A DNA stretch of 11,598 bases from positions 1 to 11,598 of the forward strand of contig VBEI01000042.1 in NCBI GenBank assembly GCA_005882715.1. The letters are read 5' to 3'. Positions 1 through 5,508 of this stretch are shown piece by piece. The notes beneath the pieces were generated by a model. It was not told the DNA's origin. It searched no databases and worked only from the letters and a program-made list of their open reading frames with translations. Position 1 is the stretch's first letter. The number at the start of each line of letters is the position of its first letter. Both the position numbers and the translations under genes were made by a program. The DNA comes from Chloroflexota bacterium. GTDB taxonomy: Bacteria; Chloroflexota; Dehalococcoidia; SM23-28-2; RBG-16-64-32.

Positions 1-169
1 CCTTTCCCGCCGGCAGGTTCACGTTCGCCTCCTGTACGCCCGGCAGGCCAGAAAGCGCCTTCTCGACCTTGCGGACGCAGGCGGCGCAGGTCATGCCGGC
101 GACGGGAAGCGTTATCTCTTCCGTCCCGGTTCGCTTCTTTTCTCGCTTCTCGGTCTGTTCTGTAGTCAT
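1..169 (-). CDS. Second heavy-metal (copper) P-type ATPase, N-terminal fragment cut by the window edge
   Basis: The start codon is ATG at 169-167, and the frame stays open through base 1 (about 56 residues visible). A charged N-terminal stretch rich in Lys, Arg and Glu is followed by an HMA metal-binding domain with the classic GMTCAAC loop (C28 and C31), then the sequence VRKVEKALSGLPGVQEANVNLPAGK. This is the usual opening of a CopA-type Cu(I)-exporting P1B ATPase, but the membrane and catalytic parts lie outside the window, so a free-standing metallochaperone is not excluded. Known CopZ chaperones normally begin right at the HMA domain, whereas the 18-residue leader here fits an ATPase better. 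The gene follows the 800-residue ATPase after only 15 bases, so it is the last visible gene of the csoR operon. The upstream sequence has only a weak purine stretch (CGAGAG) as ribosome binding site. Confidence 0.8.
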   Translation of the reverse strand, partial: MTTEQTEKREKKRTGTEEITLPVAGMTCAACVRKVEKALSGLPGVQEANVNLPAGK

Positions 170-184
170 GCGATGTACTCTCGA

Positions 185-2587
185 TCAGAGCGAGGCAAGC
201 TCGCCCTCTACCGTCTTCAGGAGAACCGCGTTAGTCGCGACGATTATCGAGCTGACGGACATGAGCAGCGCCGCCCACTCCGGCCTAAGCTCGATACCAA
301 GGGACGGATAGAGCACTCCCGCGGCTACCGGGATGGCGAGGACGTTGTAGATGCTCGCCCAGAAGAGGTTCTGGATCATCTTGCGGACGGTTGCCTTGCT
401 CAGCTTGATCGCCCGCAGGACATCCAGTGGATCGCTCTTCATCAGGACGACTTTCGCCGTCTCGATCGCGACGTCGGTCCCCGCGCCGATGGCGATGCCA
501 ACATCGGCCTGGGCGAGCGCCGGAGCGTCGTTGACGCCATCGCCCACCATGGCGACGAATTTGCCCTCGTCCTGAAGCTGCCGCACGTAATTGGCTTTAT
601 CGGCTGGCAGCACCTCGGCGAACACACGCTGGATTCTCAATTCTTTCGCCACTGCCTCCGCCGTTCGCCGGTTATCCCCGGACATCATCACCACTTCCAT
701 CCCCCGGTCCTGCAGCAACTGTACTGTCTTTCGCGCGCTGGGCTTGATCGTGTCGGCCACCGCGATGATGCCTGCGGCGCGGCCGTTCACGGCCACAAAC
801 ATCGGCGTGTTGCCTTCTTGTGCAAGCTCGCCCGCACGGTCTGCGAGGCCGTTGAGGGAAATCTTCCGGTCTTCCATTAGTTTCGTGTTGCCAATAACGA
901 CCTCGCGCCCATCGACGCGTGCCTGAAGGCCGTGGCCCGCGACGGCCTGAAAGCTTTCCGGCGGGAGAAGACTCGCCTCGCGCTCCTTCGCGCCCTCCAC
1001 AATGGCGCGGGCGAGCGGGTGTTCACTCCCCTGCTCCGCCGAAGCCGCCACGCTCAAGAGTTCGCGCTCATTCAGTCCCAGAGGCACGACGAACGTGAGC
1101 CTGGGCCGCCCCTCGGTGAGCGTGCCCGTCTTGTCCATGATCACGGCGTCAACGCGGGACAATCCCTCCAGTGTTGCGGCATCCTTGATGAGGACGTTGT
1201 GCCGCGCGCCCAGTCCCGTGCCAACCGCTACTGCCGTGGGCGTAGCGAGCCCGAGGGCATCCGGGCAGGCGATCACGACCGCTGAGATCGCGAAGGTGAG
1301 CGACCGCAGAAAATCCTCCTGAACGATTCCAAACCATACGGCGAAGGTGATAAGGCCGGCGGAAACGGCGAGAATCACCAGGTACTGCGCCGCCCTGTCG
1401 GCAAGGCGCTGGCCGGGCGCCTTCGAGTTCTGCGCCTGCTCTACGAGCTTTACGATCTGGCCGAGCGTCGTCTCCGCTCCGATTTTCGTCGCGCGGAAAG
1501 TGATGCTCCCTGCCTGGTTGATCGATCCACCGACGACAGCATCGCCGGCGCGTTTGTCGACAGGTAGCGACTCGCCCGTAACCAGAGATTCGTCAATGGT
1601 CGTTTCACCACGCTCGATCACGCCGTCGACCGGTATCTTTTCTCCCGGCCGGATGATTACGAGATCTCCCACCACAATCTCGCTGCTCGGAATTTCCACC
1701 TCCTGCCCATCGCGCAGGACTGTGGCGGTTGGCGGAACGAGGTCAAACAGCGCACGCAATGCGTCGGTAGTGCCTCGACGGGCCTTCATCTCCATCCAGT
1801 GCCCGAAAAGGACGAACGTGACAAGCATCGCGGCCGCCTCGAAGAAAGCGTCCTTCTCGCCCGCAAAGACCAGAACGACGCTGGCGAGGTAGGCGGCCAG
1901 AACGCCGGTCGCGATCAGCACGCTCATGTTCAAGGAGCGCCGGCGCAAGGAGTGGTAAGCGCCGCCGATGAAGATCCACCCAGCCCACCAGACGACGGGC
2001 GTGGAGGTGACGAGCGCGATCCAGTTCGAGTCGATACCCGCGGTTGGGAGGTCGACACCAAAGAAGTCGTGCCCGATCGGCGAGTAGAGAATCGTTGGGA
2101 TCGCAAGGAACAGCGCTACAAAGAAACGGTTGCGCATATCCGCTTCCATCGCCTTCGCCATCTTCGGGTCCGACATGTCGTGGTCCATGCCGGCGTGGCT
2201 CGCAGCCTCCTTGTGACCGGCCTCGTGTGCTTGATGGGCTCCTGATGCGGGAAGCTCGTACTGCATCCGGTCGTGCTTCGTGCCCATCGTGATCGGGGCC
2301 ATCTGGGCGTGATGGTGCATATGCGTGGTGTCCCCGCGCGCTCCGGCCGGGCCACAGGTGCAGCGACCGGTGGCGTCTATGAGCGCCTCGATAGCGCCTT
2401 CATCGAGCGCACCAGGGTCATAGCGGACCTCGACCTCGTCTGCCGCGTAGTCGACTCTGGCGTCCACGATGTGCGAATTTGCTTCGAGCGCGGCCTCAAG
2501 CTCGTCCGCGCAGCAGGGGCAATAGAGGTTGGAAACCCGAATTCGAACCACTGCTACGTCTTGTGTGAGGCTCTGAGCGGTGGTCAT
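185..2587 (-). CDS. Copper-type P1B ATPase with CPD ion-binding motif, CPCC HMA domain and His/Met-rich linker
   Basis: An inner-membrane ATP-driven pump of 800 residues, expected to export Cu(I) or a similar soft metal. Residues 11-79 form an HMA-like domain with C23-P-C-C26 instead of the usual MTCxxC, and an extra CTC at 76-78. Residues 88-150 form a linker rich in His and Met, as seen in CopB-like pumps. About eight membrane helices follow. The actuator loop has TGES at 337-340. Helix 6 has C441-P442-D443. The phosphorylated Asp is D485 in DKTGT. The HP motif of the nucleotide domain is H523-P524, and GDGVND is at 682-687. Helix 7 has the YN pair and helix 8 has MSVSS plus N, which are family signatures of copper pumps. 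The CPD in place of CPC or CPH is odd and would change the transmembrane metal site. The start overlaps the stop of the upstream methyltransferase as ATGA, implying translational coupling. P-type pump identity is certain; metal is inferred from CsoR and motifs. Confidence 0.95.
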   Translation of the reverse strand: MTTAQSLTQDVAVVRIRVSNLYCPCCADELEAALEANSHIVDARVDYAADEVEVRYDPGALDEGAIEALIDATGRCTCGPAGARGDTTHMHHHAQMAPITMGTKHDRMQYELPASGAHQAHEAGHKEAASHAGMDHDMSDPKMAKAMEADMRNRFFVALFLAIPTILYSPIGHDFFGVDLPTAGIDSNWIALVTSTPVVWWAGWIFIGGAYHSLRRRSLNMSVLIATGVLAAYLASVVLVFAGEKDAFFEAAAMLVTFVLFGHWMEMKARRGTTDALRALFDLVPPTATVLRDGQEVEIPSSEIVVGDLVIIRPGEKIPVDGVIERGETTIDESLVTGESLPVDKRAGDAVVGGSINQAGSITFRATKIGAETTLGQIVKLVEQAQNSKAPGQRLADRAAQYLVILAVSAGLITFAVWFGIVQEDFLRSLTFAISAVVIACPDALGLATPTAVAVGTGLGARHNVLIKDAATLEGLSRVDAVIMDKTGTLTEGRPRLTFVVPLGLNERELLSVAASAEQGSEHPLARAIVEGAKEREASLLPPESFQAVAGHGLQARVDGREVVIGNTKLMEDRKISLNGLADRAGELAQEGNTPMFVAVNGRAAGIIAVADTIKPSARKTVQLLQDRGMEVVMMSGDNRRTAEAVAKELRIQRVFAEVLPADKANYVRQLQDEGKFVAMVGDGVNDAPALAQADVGIAIGAGTDVAIETAKVVLMKSDPLDVLRAIKLSKATVRKMIQNLFWASIYNVLAIPVAAGVLYPSLGIELRPEWAALLMSVSSIIVATNAVLLKTVEGELASL
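1259..1267 (-). other. CPD codons (helix 6 metal-binding motif) in the P1B ATPase
   Basis: On the minus strand these nine bases read TGC CCG GAT, giving Cys-Pro-Asp at residues 441-443, followed by ALGLATP. The family position normally holds Cys (CPC) or His (CPH). Cys (TGC) and Asp (GAT) codons differ at all three bases, so a single sequencing error cannot explain it. Confidence 0.9.
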
Positions 2588-3231
2588 TGATCCATCTTCT
2601 GCGCGCGTAGATAGAAGAGATGCCCCTGCTTTGAAGGCAGTTCTTCGACCGTGGAGAAGCCCGCTTCCGCAAGCATCGACTTGATACCGTTCAGCCCCTC
2701 CAGCTTGTGGGCGTGGCCCAAGAAGCCCATGACCCGGCCGATCAGCGAACGCCCGGACGTGAAATCGACGGCGAGAAGCCGGCCATCGGGCTTGAGGACG
2801 CGATAGATCTCGCCAAAGCCCCTGCGCATCACGTCCTTCGGCAGGTGGTGGAGCATGAAGCTGCTCAGGACGACGTCAAACTGCTGATCGTCGAACGGCA
2901 GCTTCTCGATCGCCGCGCCGCGAAAGTCGATATCGAGGCGCTTCTTTGCCGCCTTCTCGCGTGCCCTCTCGAGCATGTCAGGTGAAGGATCGATGCCGGC
3001 GACGTTGCCGGGCCCCGTGACCTCGGCGGCGGGCAGCGTCTGCCCGCCTGTCCCACAGCCGACATCGAGCACCCGCTCGCCGGGCTTGATTCCGGCGCGT
3101 TCAACGATTTCGCGGTTGGTCTTCGCCTCCCCGCCGAGCGAGCAGACCCAGCTCATCGCATCATAAAAGCGAGCCATCCAGCCACGGATCATCCGCCCTC
3201 TTGTTTCGGTGGGTTGGGCTTCGTCTGTCAT
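2584..3231 (-). CDS. Class I SAM-dependent methyltransferase in the copper operon
   Basis: A soluble methyltransferase of 215 residues. Motif I is VLDVGCGTG at residues 54-62. The acidic residue ending strand 2 is D81 (GIDPSPDML). The later core strand DVVLSSFMLHHL and a YRVLKPDGRLLAVDF segment match the Methyltransf_11/UbiE-like fold. The N-terminus (RFYDAMSWVCSLGGEAKTNRE) looks like UbiE/menaquinone-type and YcgJ-like proteins, but the substrate cannot be read from the sequence. It lacks the extra conserved cysteines of ArsM arsenite methyltransferases. The gene begins 7 bases after the dinB-like gene. The purines of that gene's TAG stop run into an AGGAG ribosome binding site just before ATG. 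The gene ends in an ATGA overlap with the ATPase. Its position inside a csoR operon suggests copper-responsive expression, which is inference. Confidence 0.9.
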   Translation of the reverse strand: MTDEAQPTETRGRMIRGWMARFYDAMSWVCSLGGEAKTNREIVERAGIKPGERVLDVGCGTGGQTLPAAEVTGPGNVAGIDPSPDMLERAREKAAKKRLDIDFRGAAIEKLPFDDQQFDVVLSSFMLHHLPKDVMRRGFGEIYRVLKPDGRLLAVDFTSGRSLIGRVMGFLGHAHKLEGLNGIKSMLAEAGFSTVEELPSKQGHLFYLRAQKMDQ

Positions 3232-3238
3232 GTGACTC

Positions 3239-3757
3239 CTATCTGCGCGACCGCCGGTAGGCTCGACCGGTTGACTCCGCCGTTTCCCAGTATCCCCAGA
3301 TGTCGACTCTTGGCGGCTCGATCCCCTGCTGCGTCAGGATCGTGCAGACGTGAGAGCGGTGCTCGGTGGCGTGGTTGATCGCCTGGGCGAAGAAGATTGA
3401 GAGCGGGATCTCGAATTGCTCTCCGCCTCGCTCAATCTTCATGAGTTCATTCGATTCTGCGCTCTCCGCAAGCTCCCTGAGCGCAGTTCCGCTCACGCGG
3501 GCTCGGTTCTTGAGCACCGCGACCCCCGGGAAGTCACCTTCCCTGAGCGCATCGGCGGGGGGCTGCTCTTGTCCGCTTATCGCTGAGAGATAGCGGCCTT
3601 CGGCGGCAAGCAGGTGGACAAGCGTGTCGCGGATCGTGCCGTACGTCCCTTTGGCGTCAGCGTCCAGCACTTCGGCCGGGAGGGACTCGCACGCTGCGAG
3701 GAGCTTTTGGTTTGCCCAGAGGTTGTGCTTGTACAGGTCGAGGAAGACTTCGTTCAT
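3239..3757 (-). CDS. DinB/YfiT-family putative metal-dependent enzyme
   Basis: A 172-residue four-helix-bundle protein of the DinB superfamily. The N-terminus has the family pattern YKHNLWANQKLL. The usual three metal-binding histidines can be seen: H48 in RDTLVHLLAAE, and H129 plus H133 in NHATEHRSH. Family members include bacillithiol- and mycothiol-dependent transferases and the N-terminal domain of EgtB, so a thiol-linked reaction is possible. DinB proteins are very diverse, however, and the substrate is unknown here. The C-terminal tail ends in several Arg residues. The gene starts 6 bases after the csoR stop and is followed after 7 bases by the methyltransferase, so all three are probably on one transcript. 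No strong ribosome binding site is seen before its ATG, which fits coupling to csoR translation. Confidence 0.88.
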   Translation of the reverse strand: MNEVFLDLYKHNLWANQKLLAACESLPAEVLDADAKGTYGTIRDTLVHLLAAEGRYLSAISGQEQPPADALREGDFPGVAVLKNRARVSGTALRELAESAESNELMKIERGGEQFEIPLSIFFAQAINHATEHRSHVCTILTQQGIEPPRVDIWGYWETAESTGRAYRRSRR

Positions 3758-3763
3758 CGCCCA

Positions 3764-4030
3764 CTACCGGTTGGCGAGCTCGTACAGCTCGACGAGTTCG
3801 CCCATCACCTCGTCCTCGCGGCCGCCCTTGATGCCATCGATTACGCACGTGTTGAGGTGGTTGTCGAGCATCAACCCCTCCATCTTCCCGATGGCGCGCC
3901 GTACGGCATAAGTCTGCTTGAGCACGTCGACACAGTACTTGTCCTGCTCAACCATGCGCCGGATGCCCTGCAGATGGCCTTCGATGAAGGACAGCCTTTT
4001 GAGGACATCGATGCGCTTATCTTCGTTCAT
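3764..4030 (-). CDS. csoR: CsoR-type copper-sensing transcriptional repressor
   Basis: An 88-residue all-helical metal-sensitive repressor (DUF156/CsoR-RcnR family), first gene of the operon. The Cu(I) ligand set is complete: C33 in KYCVDVL, H58 and C62 in NHLNTC, with the same 25- and 4-residue spacings as C36/H61/C65 of Mycobacterium CsoR. The second-shell pair is also conserved, as Y32 beside the first Cys and E78 near the C-terminus. This set favours copper sensing over nickel/cobalt (RcnR) or persulfide (CstR) sensing. The family binds DNA as a tetramer and releases it on Cu(I) binding. The start is ATG with a good GGGAGG ribosome binding site 5 bases upstream. A short CGCAG/CTGCG stem (4041-4057) in the leader touches this site. 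A CsoR-like operator and promoter lie about 55-113 bases upstream, so the gene is likely autoregulated. Confidence 0.95.
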   Translation of the reverse strand: MNEDKRIDVLKRLSFIEGHLQGIRRMVEQDKYCVDVLKQTYAVRRAIGKMEGLMLDNHLNTCVIDGIKGGREDEVMGELVELYELANR

Positions 4031-4035
4031 ATTGG

Positions 4036-4041
4036 CCTCCC
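4036..4041 (-). promoter_or_regulatory. Ribosome binding site of csoR
   Basis: GGGAGG on the minus strand, 5 bases before the csoR ATG. It is the clearest ribosome binding site of the operon and fixes the csoR start. Confidence 0.75.
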
Positions 4042-4084
4042 GCAGTTCGTTTCTGCGTTTTTCGAGTTTCCGCTCGTGATACCC

Positions 4085-4105
4085 ATACCCCCCCGGTGGG
4101 GGTCT
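4085..4105 (-). promoter_or_regulatory. CsoR operator (C-tract/G-tract inverted repeat)
   Basis: On the plus strand, ATACCCCC at 4085-4092 and GGGGGTCT at 4098-4105 form 8-base arms matching at 7 positions, around a 5-base spacer CCGGT. CsoR operators characterised in other bacteria are C-tract/G-tract inverted repeats flanked by A/T. The site begins a few bases downstream of the predicted transcription start, so bound CsoR would block initiation or early elongation of the csoR operon. Confidence 0.8.
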
Positions 4106-4114
4106 CGCTACCTC

Positions 4115-4143
4115 ACACTACGCTCACGGTGGCAGCTTGTCAA
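4115..4143 (-). promoter_or_regulatory. Sigma-70-type promoter of the csoR copper operon
   Basis: Minus strand: a perfect -35 TTGACA (4143-4138), a 17-base spacer, and TAGTGT as -10 (4120-4115; first, second and last positions match consensus). The predicted start is near 4108, giving a leader of about 78 bases that contains the CsoR operator. The promoter and operator arrangement is read from sequence; the exact start is inference. Confidence 0.7.
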
Positions 4144-4205
4144 GACCTTGGCTGCGATCGACCGAGCTTCGCCACCGCGAAATTGCCAAACAAACTCAAG
4201 GCCGC

Positions 4206-4231
4206 TCGCCTCACGGCGTAAACGCCCCGTT
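4206..4231. repeat. Near-duplicate of the Kelch gene 3' end
   Basis: CGCCTCACGGCGTAAACGCC followed by CCGTT closely matches the Kelch stop region at about 4376-4401, which reads CGCCTTTACGGCGTGAACGC then CTCGTT. There are a few substitutions and one indel. Both copies contain a small hairpin GGCGT-NN-ACGCC. Either a repeat unit has supplied the Kelch tail, or a piece of the gene was duplicated. Confidence 0.5.
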
Positions 4232-4276
4232 GCCGCCGCTCCACGAGAGCCCGCGTGTCGGCCTCCCGCCCCCGCT

Positions 4277-4288
4277 GTCATTCTGAGC
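4277..4288 (+). repeat. Interspersed repeat core, left copy
   Basis: GTCATTCTGAGC on the plus strand. It is an exact 12-base inverted match to 5488-5499, so the Kelch gene lies between the two copies. Confidence 0.6.
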
Positions 4289-4364
4289 GACGAGCATTCC
4301 CGCGCGTTGAACCACGCCATACGCGAAGGAATCCGGAGGGGCTGGGATTGGCAGACCGCGTGCT

Positions 4365-4378
4365 GCGCCGGCCGGCGC
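4365..4378. terminator. 14-base perfect palindrome just after the Kelch stop, possible terminator stem
   Basis: GCGCCGGCCGGCGC is its own reverse complement and lies 3 bases downstream of the Kelch stop in the minus direction. Another small stem covers the stop codon itself. No T-run follows, so it is not a standard intrinsic terminator. It may be a transcript-end stem, part of a repeat, or chance in GC-rich DNA. Confidence 0.3.
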
Positions 4379-4380
4379 CT

Positions 4381-5472
4381 TTACGGCGTGAACGCCTCGT
4401 TAACCCCAGACACCGACAGCCCCGGCGTCGGCCCACCGCCGATCACGTAAATCGTGTCCCCGACCACCGCCGCCCCGAGGCCATGGCGAGCCGTCGGCAT
4501 AGGCGGCATCGTCTCCCACGAGTCGGTCTCGGAGCTGTAGGCTTCGTTCTGGTCGAACGTGCCCCCGCTGCCCTCGCCCCCGAACACGAAGACCCGGCGA
4601 TCGAGCACGGCTGCCGCGATGCCGCTCCGGGCAGTCGGAAGCGCCTCACGCGCCGTCCAGCGATTGGCTCGGGGGTCATACTCCTCGTTAGCGTCCACGT
4701 TTCGCCCGAAGTCGATCGCGAGCCGGCCTCCTATCGCATATATCTTGCCGTCAACGGCGCCGACGGCCAGGTGGTCGCGAGGAGTCGGGAGCTGTGCGGC
4801 CATCAGCCAGAGGCCGGAAGGGTCATTGACGGCGACCTCCCCGATGTTCCTCTGCGCGGCGTCCGTTCCGCCGATAGCGAAGATGCAGGCACCCAGCACG
4901 TCCTGCCCGCACTGTAACACCGCCGCTGCGTGTCCTCCCCTCGGCTTCGGCAAGTTGGTCGCCTCGGACCAGGTGTTCCCCGTTACGTCGTACTGAAAAA
5001 CGCTCGTCTGCGGATCGCTAAAACTCGTCTCGAAACCTCCCATCACGAACAGAGTGCCGAACACAAAGGCGGCCGCGTGATGGCGCGGTGCCGGAAGGGG
5101 AGCGACCTCTCGCCAGGTGTCACTCGCCGGGCTATAAGCCTCAACCTTAGCGCTTGGGGAACCATCCCCTTCGAACCCACCGACGATGTAAATCTCCCCG
5201 TTCAATTCAGCCGCCGCGACCTCGCTGCGTGGCGTGGGCATCGGCGCGAGTGTGCGCCACTTCCCGCCAGCCGGCGATTCGCTGGCACCCGTCGCGCTGG
5301 GAGAGCGGGTAGTGACCCGCTCCGTCGCTGACGGCGATGCGCTCGGGCCGTCGTCGCCCTTGCAGGCAAGTCCGATAACGGAGAGGACGATTGAAGCAGC
5401 GAGCAAACGCTTTCCCCACCCCGGATGCCCTCTGCGGCGGGCAGGCCATCGCGGACCGGCGCGGTTCGCCAC
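4381..5472 (-). CDS. Secreted or lipid-anchored six-blade Kelch-repeat beta-propeller protein
   Basis: A 363-residue protein starting at GTG. After a basic N-terminus (RRRGHPGWGKR) comes a hydrophobic segment at about 23-36 ending in IGLAC-KGDDG, a loose lipobox with Cys near residue 37. A low-complexity Ser/Thr/Pro/Ala linker follows to about residue 70, then six Kelch units. Each unit has a hydrophobic strand, a GG doublet (YIVGG, FVMGG, FAIGG, YAIGG, FVFGG, YVIGG), a Tyr or Asn position and usually a W before LP-TPR. The N-terminal strand KWRTLAPMPTPR probably pairs with the last VNEAFTP to close the ring. No galactose-oxidase Cys/Tyr catalytic set could be recognised, so a binding role outside the membrane is more likely than an enzyme. 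The start has no clear ribosome binding site, and the frame has a stop 12 codons upstream. The upstream stop is the dehydrogenase TAG. Confidence 0.85.
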   Translation of the reverse strand: MANRAGPRWPARRRGHPGWGKRLLAASIVLSVIGLACKGDDGPSASPSATERVTTRSPSATGASESPAGGKWRTLAPMPTPRSEVAAAELNGEIYIVGGFEGDGSPSAKVEAYSPASDTWREVAPLPAPRHHAAAFVFGTLFVMGGFETSFSDPQTSVFQYDVTGNTWSEATNLPKPRGGHAAAVLQCGQDVLGACIFAIGGTDAAQRNIGEVAVNDPSGLWLMAAQLPTPRDHLAVGAVDGKIYAIGGRLAIDFGRNVDANEEYDPRANRWTAREALPTARSGIAAAVLDRRVFVFGGEGSGGTFDQNEAYSSETDSWETMPPMPTARHGLGAAVVGDTIYVIGGGPTPGLSVSGVNEAFTP

Positions 5473-5487
5473 GCGGACGTGGTCTTG

Positions 5488-5499
5488 GCTCAGAATGAC
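5488..5499 (-). repeat. Interspersed repeat core, right inverted copy
   Basis: GCTCAGAATGAC on the plus strand, the reverse complement of the core at 4277-4288. It sits in the 36-base gap between the dehydrogenase stop and the Kelch GTG, where a ribosome binding site would be expected. Confidence 0.6.
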
Positions 5500-5508
5500 G
5501 GGCTCCGG

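Larger units (their letters stand above)
4144..4380. repeat. Gene-free spacer made of interspersed repeat pieces
   Basis: No credible gene is seen here. The stretch contains a GTCATTCTGAGC core at 4277-4288 and a GCGAAGGAATCC-type partner at 4322-4333. Together these resemble the widespread bacterial interspersed repeat that reads GTCATTCTGAGCG...GCGAAGAATC, here with about 30 extra bases between the halves. It also contains a near-copy of the Kelch gene's last bases (4206-4231) and a 14-base palindrome at 4365-4378. Short open frames crossing it have no family-like features. Confidence 0.55.

Noticed and set aside
1259..1267. CPD as a sequencing error of CPC
   Set aside because: GAT differs from TGC at all three bases and from TGT at two, and the frame continues normally on both sides.
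173..2590. Several plus-strand open frames across the ATPase gene
   Set aside because: They lie opposite a gene with complete P-type ATPase motifs, have Arg/Pro/Ser-rich composition and no ribosome binding sites; they are GC-bias shadows.
2584..3231. Methyltransferase as arsenite methyltransferase ArsM
   Set aside because: The conserved ArsM cysteines are missing; only C30 and the motif I Cys are present, and no ars genes are nearby.
4108..4320. A 70-residue minus-strand frame in the spacer
   Set aside because: It is composed of repeat pieces, overlaps the operon promoter and has no recognisable domain.
3614..4450. A 278-residue plus-strand frame across dinB, csoR and the operator
   Set aside because: It is antisense to two clear family genes and runs through the promoter and repeat spacer; no domain pattern.
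4381..5472. Kelch protein as galactose oxidase or sialate epimerase
   Set aside because: No catalytic Cys-Tyr set or other signature was recognisable; only the propeller repeats support an assignment.
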